Assembly (NCBI GenBank): GCA_018659605.1
Contig: JABJMA010000070.1
Location: 1 to 34,079 of the forward strand
Reading direction: 5' to 3'
Length of the DNA stretch: 34,079 bases
From: Rickettsiales bacterium
Lineage (GTDB): Bacteria > Pseudomonadota > Alphaproteobacteria > Rickettsiales > JABIRX01
The translations under genes were made by a program, and so were the position numbers. Below, piece after piece: positions 17,713 through 25,387 of this stretch. The notes below the pieces were generated by a model. That model was not told the DNA's origin and made no database searches. It was given only the letters and a program-made list of their open reading frames with translations. The number at the start of each line of letters is the position of its first letter. Position 1 is the stretch's first letter.

Positions 17713-17748
17713 CGGTTGATTTTTTTATTATCTGAAATAAAAAAACCG
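17713..17748 (+). other. Bulged stem-loop between gcvT and gcvH
   Basis: CGGT-TGA-TTTTTTTATT (17713 onward) pairs with AATAAAAAAACCG ending at 17748. The stem is 14 bp interrupted by a three-base TGA bulge and closed by a six-base loop ATCTGA. It is followed by two TATAAT-like boxes (17749-17754 and 17758-17763) before the gcvH start at 17769. It might act as an mRNA-stabilising or partial termination structure within the gcv operon. Confidence 0.5.
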
Positions 17749-17768
17749 TATAATTTATATAATCTATT

Positions 17769-18179
17769 ATGACTGATTTTACAAAAACACCTGAGAATTA
17801 TAAATATACTAAGAATCATGAATGGGTTCACCAAGATGAGCATAGTGAAAACAATATTTATATTGTAGGAATTACTCATCACGCTCAGGAGGCTCTTGGA
17901 GATATTGTTCATGTTGAACTACCATCTATTGGTTCAGAATTTAAAGTAGGCGATGAAATAGCTGTTGTTGAATCAGCAAAATCTGCCAGTGAGGTATATG
18001 CCCCTATTTCTGGAATAGTGACTGCAGTTAATGATCAACTTGATTCTAACCCAGAGCACATCAATGACTCTCCTTATGGAGAAGGCTGGATGGTTAAAAT
18101 GCAAATAGATGACCCAGATCAAATTTCCGACATCTTAGGTGCAGATGGTTATACTAATTACCTTGAGGAGGAGGTTTAG
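17769..18179 (+). CDS. gcvH: Glycine cleavage system H protein
   Basis: This lipoyl carrier shuttles the aminomethyl group between P, T and L proteins. The 136-residue product has the lipoyl-attachment site VVESAKSASEVYAPISG, with Lys71 as the modified residue. Conserved NHEWV near residue 16 and GITHHAQEALGDIVHVELP complete the fold. The C-terminus is slightly longer than usual but ordinary. Its stop overlaps the GTG start of gcvPA by one base, and a strong GAGGAGGAGG in its last codons serves the next gene. Confidence 0.98.
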   Translation: MTDFTKTPENYKYTKNHEWVHQDEHSENNIYIVGITHHAQEALGDIVHVELPSIGSEFKVGDEIAVVESAKSASEVYAPISGIVTAVNDQLDSNPEHINDSPYGEGWMVKMQIDDPDQISDILGADGYTNYLEEEV

Positions 18180-19465
18180 TGAGATATCTGCCTTTAACAA
18201 AACAAGAACGTCATGATATGATGGAAGATCTTGGTTTAAAAAACCAAGAAGATCTCTATAATGAAATATCATCAGACTTTATCTACAAAGAACAATTTAA
18301 TTTAAACAATCACCAAACTGAAAGTGCGGTTGAAAATAAATTAAAAACTTTGGCTAATAAAAATATTAGTACAAATGATTATTCATGTTTTCTAGGAGCA
18401 GGTTCTTACAAACATCATATACCTTCATCTGTCGACCATATTATTCAAAGAGCAGAATTTCTAACATCTTATACACCTTATCAACCAGAAATATCCCAAG
18501 GGACATTAATTTCAATTTTTGAATTTCAATCTTATATTTGTAATTTAACAGGTCAAGAGGTTGCTAACGCATCTATGTATGATGGTGCTACCTCTTTGGC
18601 TGAGGCTATTCTAATGGCTAAGCGTGTTAAGAAAAAAACAAAAGTAATCATCGCAAATGAATTAAACTCTGATTACTTTAGAGTATTGAAAGGCTATTTT
18701 AACAATGAAGAATTAATCACCAATATTAATTCTGAAGGTAATGATATTGCTGCAATTATTGTGCAAACTCCAGATTTTTATGGTACTCCGCATGATTTAG
18801 CTAAATATCGTGAAATAGCAGATAAGCTAGATGCTTTATTGGTAGTGTCTGTAACAGAGATTGTCTCTCTTGGTTTATTACCGGCTCCAAAGGCAGCAGA
18901 TATTGTTACTGGTGAAGCGTCATCTATTGGTGTGTCATTAAATTTTGGCGGCCCACATCTTGGATTCTTTGCTTGTAAAAAGGCTTATATCAGACAAATA
19001 CCAGGAAGAATTTGTGGTAAGACAGTAGATAAGCATAATAAAAGAGCTTTTGTATTAACATTAAATGCAAGAGAGCAACATATAAGAAGACATAAAGCCA
19101 CTTCTAACATTTGTTCGAACCAAGGTTTAAACATGTTAGCTTTCACCATACATTTATCAATGCTTGGTGAAAAAGGTTTTAAAGATTTAGCTAAGTTAAA
19201 TCATTTTAAAGCGAGCCTTTTATATAAAGGGCTAGGTGATGTCGCTAATATCAATATACTAAATGATACATTCTTTAACGAATTTACATTTGAGCTAACC
19301 AATATTTCCGCTCAAGATTTTCTAGATAAAATGTTAGATAATAAAATATTTGGTGGTTTAGCAATAGAGCATAATAAAATTCTTGTTGCAGCAACTGAGT
19401 CGTTAACAAATGAGCAAATTCAACATTATATCATGATAGCTAAAGAAGTATGTCAGCGCAATTAA
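18179..19465 (+). CDS. gcvPA: Glycine dehydrogenase (decarboxylating) subunit 1
   Basis: This is the N-terminal half of a split P protein, which decarboxylates glycine using PLP. The 428-residue product shows MRYLPLTKQERHDMM, SCFLGAGSYKHHIPSSVDHI, SYTPYQPEISQGTLISIFEFQSYI, NASMYDGATSLAEA and LGFFACKKAYIRQIPGRI. The start is GTG at 18179, overlapping the gcvH stop by one base and preceded at good spacing by GGAGGAGG, one of the strongest Shine-Dalgarno sequences in the window. The PLP lysine is on the partner subunit. Confidence 0.97.
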   Translation: MRYLPLTKQERHDMMEDLGLKNQEDLYNEISSDFIYKEQFNLNNHQTESAVENKLKTLANKNISTNDYSCFLGAGSYKHHIPSSVDHIIQRAEFLTSYTPYQPEISQGTLISIFEFQSYICNLTGQEVANASMYDGATSLAEAILMAKRVKKKTKVIIANELNSDYFRVLKGYFNNEELITNINSEGNDIAAIIVQTPDFYGTPHDLAKYREIADKLDALLVVSVTEIVSLGLLPAPKAADIVTGEASSIGVSLNFGGPHLGFFACKKAYIRQIPGRICGKTVDKHNKRAFVLTLNAREQHIRRHKATSNICSNQGLNMLAFTIHLSMLGEKGFKDLAKLNHFKASLLYKGLGDVANINILNDTFFNEFTFELTNISAQDFLDKMLDNKIFGGLAIEHNKILVAATESLTNEQIQHYIMIAKEVCQRN

Positions 19466-20991
19466 AAGAAAATATAATGACCAATATATTTAAAATAAAA
19501 CATAACAAAACTGGTACTGATTTCGACACAGCTTTATTATTCGAAACTTCAGATGATACACATAGTAAATCAGGTGTTGATTTAGAGGAAATTGCTGATT
19601 TTGATATACAAACAGGGTTAAGTGCCAGAGAAACTGTAGATTTACCCTCTCATAGCGAACCTGAAGTTATTAGACATTTTACACGCCTGTCACAAAAGAA
19701 CTTTTCTATTGATACCGGATTCTATCCCCTAGGTTCATGTACAATGAAACATAACCCTAGGATTAATGAGAAAGTTGCTCGCTTTGATGGCTTTGCACAA
19801 ATTCACCCTCTACAACCGACCCACACAGTTCAAGGAGCTCTTGAATTAATGCATGAACTAGAGCATTGGTTATCTGAGCTTAGTGGCTTAGCTGCAGTTA
19901 GTTTACTACCAGCGGCAGGAGCACATGGTGAATATACTGGTATGAGAGTAATCAAGCAATCTCATATAAAGAAAGAAGGGAATCCGCGTAAATATGTTAT
20001 TATTCCAGATTCAGCTCATGGTACCAACCCTTCAACAACATCAGCAATTGGTTATGATATTATTACTGTAAAAACAGGTTCTGACGGATCTTGTATCTTA
20101 AGTGATATTGAAGATGCGGTTGAAAAATATGGTACTGAGATTGCAGCTATCATGATAACAAACCCTAATACTTGCGGTAAGTTTGAAAAAAGCATTGGCG
20201 AGATTTCTAAATTAATCCATTCAGTTGGTGCTTATTTTTATTGTGATGGTGCAAACTTTAATGCTATTGTTGGCAATATTCGCCCAGCAGATTTTGGCGT
20301 TGATGTAATGCATTTTAACTTACATAAAACTTTCTCAACACCTCATGGTGGTGGTGGACCTGGTTGTGGACCAATTGCAGTTTCAGAAGAATTATCTGAG
20401 TTTCTACCAACACCACTAATTGTTAAAAATGATAATGGTTTTGAAGTTGTTCGCGATAGTGAGCATTCAATCGGCCAAATAAAGGGTTTTTATGGCCAAT
20501 TTACCTTAATGGTACGTGCATATGCCTATATGACATCATTTGGTATTGATGGGCTTAAACAAGTAAGTTTAGACGCAGTACTTAGCGCTAATTATATTTT
20601 GAATAAGTTAAAGGATTATTATTACGTCCCTTACGAAGGCAGATGTATGCATGAATGCTTAATTACTGACAAATTACAAAAAGCAAAAGAAGGAGTTACT
20701 ACTTTGGATATTGCCAAAACTCTAATTGATTATGGATTCCATCCAATGACCACTTATTTTCCTTTAGTAGTCCCAGGTACAATGTTGATTGAACCAACAG
20801 AAACAGAAACTAAAGCAACCATTGATCACTTCATTGAAGCTATGATCGAGATAGCAGAAGATGTTGAAGATGGTAATATAGAAGATATTAAAAATGCACC
20901 AATCATGACGAAATATGATAGATTAGACGAAACCTTAGCTGCAAGAAATCCAATCCTAACATATAATGACTTAATTGCTGAGAATTCTTAA
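19450..20991 (+). CDS. gcvPB: Glycine dehydrogenase (decarboxylating) subunit 2
   Basis: This PLP-bearing half of split P protein has about 513 residues from this start. It shows FYPLGSCTMKHNPRINEK, PDSAHGTNPSTTSAIGYD, ITNPNTCGKFE, then the cofactor segment DVMHFNLHKTFSTPHGGGGPG, with Lys293 as the Schiff-base lysine. The frame opens at ATG 19450, overlapping gcvPA by 16 bp; ATG 19477, nine codons later, has a slightly better upstream purine run (AAAAGAAAA) and may be the real start. The gene ends the gcv cluster, and a stem-loop cluster follows. Confidence 0.97.
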   Translation: MSAQLKENIMTNIFKIKHNKTGTDFDTALLFETSDDTHSKSGVDLEEIADFDIQTGLSARETVDLPSHSEPEVIRHFTRLSQKNFSIDTGFYPLGSCTMKHNPRINEKVARFDGFAQIHPLQPTHTVQGALELMHELEHWLSELSGLAAVSLLPAAGAHGEYTGMRVIKQSHIKKEGNPRKYVIIPDSAHGTNPSTTSAIGYDIITVKTGSDGSCILSDIEDAVEKYGTEIAAIMITNPNTCGKFEKSIGEISKLIHSVGAYFYCDGANFNAIVGNIRPADFGVDVMHFNLHKTFSTPHGGGGPGCGPIAVSEELSEFLPTPLIVKNDNGFEVVRDSEHSIGQIKGFYGQFTLMVRAYAYMTSFGIDGLKQVSLDAVLSANYILNKLKDYYYVPYEGRCMHECLITDKLQKAKEGVTTLDIAKTLIDYGFHPMTTYFPLVVPGTMLIEPTETETKATIDHFIEAMIEIAEDVEDGNIEDIKNAPIMTKYDRLDETLAARNPILTYNDLIAENS

Positions 20992-21061
20992 ATTTCCGTA
21001 GGGAAATGGTTTTCCTGCCTGGAAACATCGAGTTCGGTATAATAAGGTCGGGCAAAACCAT
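20992..21061. other. Stem-loop cluster between convergent gcvPB and the HTH gene
   Basis: Right after the gcvPB stop, ATTTCC-GTAG-GGAAAT (20992-21007) forms a six-pair hairpin. ATGGTTTT at 21006-21013 can pair with AAAACCAT at 21054-21061, enclosing a TTTCC-TGCCT-GGAAA hairpin (21011-21025). The minus strand reads CCCGACC then CCGAACTCG, a string like loop C of 5S rRNA, but no helix I is found. There is no T-tract, so it is not a standard terminator. It could be a processed 3'-end structure, a relic, or a small RNA. Confidence 0.45.
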
Positions 21062-21085
21062 CTCCAATGATTCCTTAAGATCTAC

Positions 21086-21529
21086 CTATTTGTTAAGATC
21101 TTCAAAATAAATAATTTTATCATCCGGTATTTGCTGAACAACTTTATTCTCTCTATTGAGATTTGTTACGCCAATAAAAATCCAACATAAGAGAGCCATA
21201 AATATGGCTAGTTCCAGGTTATCTATTGAAGGGCGTTTTGATTTCTCGGAGTCAATAATTTCTTTATCATGATATGCAAAGCTATTTTCTCTTATTCTAT
21301 CAAAATCTTCATTATCTTCAATCTTGAGGAATTTTTGATATGTACGACAATAGCGTATAAATAAAGTTTTATTATTTAGGTAAAAATCTTTATCACAACT
21401 CTCTATCTGTTTGATTCTCCTAACTGCTATATTTGTTGCACACTGAACGTCAGAAATTGTAATTTTTTTCTCAATACGTACTGACTGTAATATATCTACT
21501 ATTCTTTTGATAGCATCGAAATCATACAT
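21086..21529 (-). CDS. RodZ-like membrane-anchored helix-turn-helix protein
   Basis: This 147-residue protein starts with an HTH-like domain (about residues 5-70: VRIEKKITISDVQCATNIAV, RRIKQIESCDKDFY, YCRTYQKFLKI), similar in pattern to the cytoplasmic domain of the cell-shape protein RodZ. A charged linker follows, then one hydrophobic segment near residues 106-124 (LAIFMALLCWIFIGVT), and about 25 residues outside. Known RodZ proteins carry a larger periplasmic domain, so this is a short version or a different anchored regulator. It starts 5 bp after nadA, in one operon with it. The assignment to RodZ is tentative. Confidence 0.6.
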   Translation of the reverse strand: MYDFDAIKRIVDILQSVRIEKKITISDVQCATNIAVRRIKQIESCDKDFYLNNKTLFIRYCRTYQKFLKIEDNEDFDRIRENSFAYHDKEIIDSEKSKRPSIDNLELAIFMALLCWIFIGVTNLNRENKVVQQIPDDKIIYFEDLNK

Positions 21530-21534
21530 AATAA

Positions 21535-22473
21535 CTAGTAACTTAACATTCTATCCAAAGACGCTTTAGCTTTAGTATAGATTTCTGGTTTTACCATAAT
21601 TGCTGGGGTAACATTATTTAATGCATTATAGAGCTTTTCCATATTATTTAAACGCATATAAGGGCAATTATTACAATGAGTACAGGCACCTGCTTCTGAC
21701 ACCCCTTTTACATCATAGAAGTTACTTTGAGGAGATAGCTTTTTCATCTGATGAATAATTCCAGATTCTGTTAAAACAATAAAATCTTTGCCCTGATTTT
21801 CTTTCACATGATTCAGAAGCGAGGAAGTAGAGCCTATATGATCCGCATAATTTAACAAATGTTCTGGGCATTCAGGATGCGCAATAACCAAAGCTTCCGA
21901 ATATCTTGTTTTAAGTTTAACAACTTCTTTCTCAGAAAATTGCTCATGGACAATACAGGTACCATTCCATAAGATCATATCTCTTCCTGTTTTTTTTATT
22001 AAATACCCCCCTAAATATTTATCAGGAGCAAATATTATTTTCTGTTCTGGATCAATTGAGCGAATAATTTTTTCTGCATTTGATGATGTAACAATAATAT
22101 CTGACATTGCTTTAATTTCTGCAGAGCAATTAATATATGATATCACTATAGCATCCTTATATTGATTTATAAACTTACCAAACATTTCTGGCTGACATGA
22201 TTGCTCAAGTGAACATCCTGCGTTTAAATCTGGAATAATAACTATCTTATTAGGGCTAAGTATTTTGGCTACTTCAGCCATAAATACTACACCACAAAAT
22301 ACTATTATATCAGCATCTGTTGCTTTTGCCTTTCTTGACAAATCAAGTGAGTCACCAATAAAATCTGCTATATCCTGAATATCCTCATTTTGATAGTAAT
22401 GAGCAAGTATTACTGCATTCTTCTCTTTTTTTAGTCTATTAATTTCTTGTTCAAAATTTATTATTTTATTCAT
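21535..22473 (-). CDS. nadA: Quinolinate synthase
   Basis: This [4Fe-4S] enzyme condenses iminoaspartate with dihydroxyacetone phosphate to quinolinate for NAD synthesis. The 312-residue protein shows [23 protein letters not shown] at the start and cysteines in [22 protein letters not shown] and the C-terminal [13 protein letters not shown], which supply the cluster ligands. nadB and nadC are not in the window. It lies between trpS (18 bp upstream) and the HTH membrane gene on one leftward transcript. Confidence 0.97.
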   Translation of the reverse strand: MNKIINFEQEINRLKKEKNAVILAHYYQNEDIQDIADFIGDSLDLSRKAKATDADIIVFCGVVFMAEVAKILSPNKIVIIPDLNAGCSLEQSCQPEMFGKFINQYKDAIVISYINCSAEIKAMSDIIVTSSNAEKIIRSIDPEQKIIFAPDKYLGGYLIKKTGRDMILWNGTCIVHEQFSEKEVVKLKTRYSEALVIAHPECPEHLLNYADHIGSTSSLLNHVKENQGKDFIVLTESGIIHQMKKLSPQSNFYDVKGVSEAGACTHCNNCPYMRLNNMEKLYNALNNVTPAIMVKPEIYTKAKASLDRMLSY

Positions 22474-22491
22474 CTCAAATCTAAATAACGC

Positions 22492-23481
22492 TTACTTACT
22501 CACTCCTATAATTCTTTTTATATCACACATATTCTTATCAGACAACTCAATAGCCTTATTACAGCCTGCTGTTAAACAGCTTTCTATATAAGCTTTATCA
22601 TTTAATAACTCACTTACCTTAACGCGAATAGGCTCTATTGCGCTTATAACTACGTCACTCAATGAATTTTTAAACTCAGCTGAAGTTTTCCCTATATTAT
22701 TCTCTAAAGTTTTTTCAAAAGAAAGATCTGAACATCCAGCATATATATTTATAAGGTTTGTTATTTCATGCCTATCATCTAAATTAGCTGTAATTTCAGG
22801 GACAAGATCTGTCTTAGCTTTTCTAATTTTAATATTAATCTCATCATTACTATCCGTAAGATTAATTCTTGTCATATCCGATATATCCGATTTACTCATT
22901 TTGTTTGAAGCGTTACGTAAAGACATAATACGCTTTGTTTTCCCTGAAATAATCGGTAATACCTGATTGAAATGCTGTATATTATATTTAGCATTAAATG
23001 ATGCCGCAATATCATTTGTTAATTCCAAATGTTGCAACTGATCATCTCCAACTGGCACAGAATGAGCCCTATATAACAAAATATCTGCCGCCATTAAAAT
23101 AGGATAAGTAAATAATCCACAACAAATAGAAGCTTTATTTTTGCCCTTATCCTTAAATTGAGTCATGCGGTTAAGCTTACCCATTGAAGTAACATTAGAG
23201 AGGATCCACATTAATTCAGTATGATATGAAACATCTGATTGTCTAAAAACAATCGCCTTTTCAGGATTTACTCCAGCAGCAATATAAGTTGCAAAAGTTT
23301 TAAGTATATTATCAGATAATTTATCCGATTCTAAATTATCTCCAGAAAGTGCATGTAAATCAACTATTGGAAATACGCAAAGAGAGTTATCCTGTAAATT
23401 CTTCCAGCCCTTTAATGAGCCTAAATAATTACCTATGTGCAAATTCCCTGTTGGCTGTATACCAGAAACAACTATTTTCAT
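22492..23481 (-). CDS. trpS: Tryptophanyl-tRNA synthetase
   Basis: This class I synthetase charges tRNA-Trp. The start at ATG 23481 gives 329 residues, the usual length, with the family's MKIVVSGIQPTGNLHIGNYLG at the N-terminus (HIGH-type motif) and NKMSKSD as the KMSKS loop near residue 195. An in-frame TTG 18 codons upstream would extend the frame, but a promoter-like pair lies within that extension, so I rejected it. It heads a leftward group with nadA and the HTH gene and is divergent from dut. Confidence 0.96.
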   Translation of the reverse strand: MKIVVSGIQPTGNLHIGNYLGSLKGWKNLQDNSLCVFPIVDLHALSGDNLESDKLSDNILKTFATYIAAGVNPEKAIVFRQSDVSYHTELMWILSNVTSMGKLNRMTQFKDKGKNKASICCGLFTYPILMAADILLYRAHSVPVGDDQLQHLELTNDIAASFNAKYNIQHFNQVLPIISGKTKRIMSLRNASNKMSKSDISDMTRINLTDSNDEINIKIRKAKTDLVPEITANLDDRHEITNLINIYAGCSDLSFEKTLENNIGKTSAEFKNSLSDVVISAIEPIRVKVSELLNDKAYIESCLTAGCNKAIELSDKNMCDIKRIIGVSK

Positions 23482-23502
23482 TTTTGATTTGTAATTTAGA
23501 TT

Positions 23503-23531
23503 CTTATACTTAAAATTATCACTAGCTTCAA
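23503..23531 (-). promoter_or_regulatory. Candidate promoter of trpS
   Basis: On the minus strand TTGAAG (23531-23526) and TATAAG (23508-23503) are separated by exactly 17 bp, about 21 bp before the ATG at 23481. Each box matches most of the sigma-70 consensus. This supports the shorter trpS reading frame. Confidence 0.55.
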
Positions 23532-23587
23532 CCAATCTTATTACTGGTTTAAGCCATAAACAGCGATAATCTTTTTAAGCAAATATA

Positions 23588-24034
23588 ATGAAATTGCAAA
23601 TAAAACAGTTAAAATCCGGTATTAATACTCCCAAATATGCAACCGATGATAGTGCAGGCTTTGATCTGGAGGCTGCAAATACTGAAAATATTACTATAAA
23701 ACCTGGCCAAACATCTCTAATTCCAACAGGGTTGGCAATAGCATTACCGAAAGGCTATGAAGCACAAGTAAGGCCTAGATCTGGCCTAGCTTATAAAAAC
23801 TCAATAACTGTTTTAAACACACCTGGAACTATTGATGCTGATTATCGTGGTGAGGTTGGTGTTATTTTAATTAATCACGGTAAAGAAGATTTTATCATAT
23901 CAAAAGGCATGAGAATTGCACAAATGATCATCAATAAATATGAAAAGGCTGAAATTCAAATTGTTGCCAATTTGGATGAAACGCAGCGTGGTGAAGGTGG
24001 ATTTGGATCTACTGGTACAGCGGCAGCTAGTTAA
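23588..24034 (+). CDS. dut: dUTP diphosphatase
   Basis: This trimeric enzyme hydrolyses dUTP to dUMP, keeping uracil out of DNA and feeding dTMP synthesis. All five motifs are visible in 148 residues: [10 protein letters not shown] (1), [11 protein letters not shown] (2), [23 protein letters not shown] (3), RIAQMII (4) and the C-terminal arm [10 protein letters not shown] (5). It is transcribed alone, rightward, between divergent trpS and a repeat-filled spacer with an intrinsic terminator. Confidence 0.98.
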   Translation: MKLQIKQLKSGINTPKYATDDSAGFDLEAANTENITIKPGQTSLIPTGLAIALPKGYEAQVRPRSGLAYKNSITVLNTPGTIDADYRGEVGVILINHGKEDFIISKGMRIAQMIINKYEKAEIQIVANLDETQRGEGGFGSTGTAAAS

Positions 24035-24042
24035 CTTGTTTA

Positions 24043-24305
24043 CGGGCGGGAGGACCCCGCCCCTAAGGGGTGATTATCTCATTCCAATTATTTACGTTCC
24101 CGTACGTTATGAGCGGGAGGAACACATCTTCGCGTAATTTTATAATTCTTATTTAATATTGGATGTTGATACTTGTAGGGGCGGGGTCCTCCCGCCCGTT
24201 TTTTAGCAAATATAAGTTTCTGTTTATTTACGGTGGAGACGGAGTGATTATCGCATTCCAATAATTGGCCATTGTATGGGTTCCGGGCGGGAGGACCCCG
24301 CCCCT
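24043..24305. repeat. Family of GC-rich palindromic repeats (three full hairpins plus degenerate copies)
   Basis: A 22-bp GC-rich unit occurs three times: 24043-24064 (+), 24177-24198 (inverted) and 24284-24305 (+). Each folds as GGGCGGG / CCCGCCC around a five-base loop. The plus copies continue with GGGGTGATTATC followed by TCATTCCAAT or GCA; the inverted copy has a diverged form of the same tail. A fourth copy near 24231-24268 keeps the tail (GTGATTATCGCATTCCAAT) but has lost the hairpin. GC content contrasts sharply with the surrounding AT-rich DNA. This fills nearly the whole dut-trpC spacer. Confidence 0.9.
24179..24204 (+). terminator. Intrinsic terminator downstream of dut (within the inverted repeat copy)
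   Basis: GGGCGGG (24179-24185), loop GTCCT, CCCGCCC (24191-24197), G, then six T residues (24199-24204). A seven-pair all-GC stem followed by a U-tract is a textbook rho-independent terminator for rightward transcription from dut, about 145 bp after its stop. Confidence 0.75.
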
Positions 24306-24335
24306 ACGGGGTGATTATCGCACATGTTTACGATA

Positions 24336-25097
24336 TTAAATTTTCAGCTCCCCTGCCATCAAGCTAGTCCCAATCAGGAAAGCCTGAGCACCATGTGACT
24401 TTAGATAATCCATATCAACCTGACTTTTGATACCACTTTCAGAAATAAGTATTTTGTCATTAGGTATAAAATGAGCAAGATTCTCAGTAGTTTTTAAATC
24501 AATATTTAATGTGGTTAAATCACGATTATTAATACCAATTAAAGGAGTTTTAAGCTCGAGGGTTTGTAACAACTCAGCCTCATTATGGCTTTCTACTAGA
24601 ACATCCATCCCCAACGTATTAGCTAAATCTTCATATTCTTTGGCTTGATCTAAGCTAAGAGCTGCCATAATTAACAATATAGCACTACTGCCAATAATCT
24701 TTGATTCGTAAATTTGATATGGATCAATAATAAAATCCTTTCGTAAAACTGGTATGCTTGATGCACGAGCAGCAATCAAAACATCTAAGTCATGTCCTTT
24801 AAAATATTTTTCATCCGTAAGAACAGAAAGGCATGTTGCCCCCATTTCTTTGTATAAATTTGCCTGCACTGCAACATCAACATCAACATTAATATCACCC
24901 TGAGATGGTGAAGCCTTTTTGATCTCACAAATATAAGCAGAATCTTTCTCTAAAATATCTTGCTTAATGTTATCCGTAAAATTAGATTTATTAGTTAGGT
25001 CAAGACAAAGAGCTCTCAGCTCAGCTAAGGTCTTACGAATTTTCCTGCGTGCTACAAACTCTTTTTTATATGCTATAATTTCTTGTAATTTTGACAT
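24336..25097 (-). CDS. trpC: Indole-3-glycerol-phosphate synthase
   Basis: This TIM-barrel enzyme closes the indole ring in tryptophan synthesis. The 253-residue protein is a single-domain TrpC, not fused to TrpF. Motifs are YICEIKKASPSQGDI with the catalytic lysine, VLTDEKYFKGHD, VLRKDFIIDPYQIYES, LVESHNEAELL, GINNRDLTTL and the phosphate-binding ILISESGI and FLIGTSLM. No other trp biosynthesis gene is near. It is the last gene of a leftward group after the DUF1467 gene (11 bp). Confidence 0.96.
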   Translation of the reverse strand: MSKLQEIIAYKKEFVARRKIRKTLAELRALCLDLTNKSNFTDNIKQDILEKDSAYICEIKKASPSQGDINVDVDVAVQANLYKEMGATCLSVLTDEKYFKGHDLDVLIAARASSIPVLRKDFIIDPYQIYESKIIGSSAILLIMAALSLDQAKEYEDLANTLGMDVLVESHNEAELLQTLELKTPLIGINNRDLTTLNIDLKTTENLAHFIPNDKILISESGIKSQVDMDYLKSHGAQAFLIGTSLMAGELKI

Positions 25098-25108
25098 TGG
25101 AATAGTTA

Positions 25109-25330
25109 TTATACTAAATTTTCTAAATAATTATTCATGAAGGTGCAGAAAAAATAAGATAAGACTGGTGTAATAAGAGTAGTAATCAAAAGCTTCATTT
25201 TTAAATAAGTTTTTTTTGGTGGTGATCCCTCTATGCCAATTTTATCATTAGATTCAACCCCTATCGGCAGAGTCATGAATAATACCAACCACCAGATACA
25301 TATTGTTGTTACGATATAGCTAACTAGCAT
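25109..25330 (-). CDS. DUF1467-type small membrane protein
   Basis: This 73-residue protein has two hydrophobic segments, near residues 5-24 (YIVTTICIWWLVLFMTLPIGV) and 47-66 (LLITTLITPVLSYFFCTF), joined by a short polar loop rich in Gly, Ser, Pro and Lys. The WWLVLF-LPIGV pattern and the loop before a KxxxTT segment match the alphaproteobacterial DUF1467 family, whose function is not known. It lies between pyrC and trpC on the same strand. Confidence 0.75.
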   Translation of the reverse strand: MLVSYIVTTICIWWLVLFMTLPIGVESNDKIGIEGSPPKKTYLKMKLLITTLITPVLSYFFCTFMNNYLENLV

Positions 25331-25387
25331 AATAAACCTATAGAGCTTAGCCTACAATTACTCCAAAATAAAAATCCAACTAGAAAA

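Noticed and set aside
23482-23535. An 18-residue N-terminal extension of TrpS from TTG 23535
   Set aside because: The shorter start gives the family N-terminus, and a good -35/-10 pair lies within the extension.
24043-24322. CRISPR array
   Set aside because: Repeats are in mixed orientation with unequal spacing and no cas genes; they are palindromic intergenic elements.
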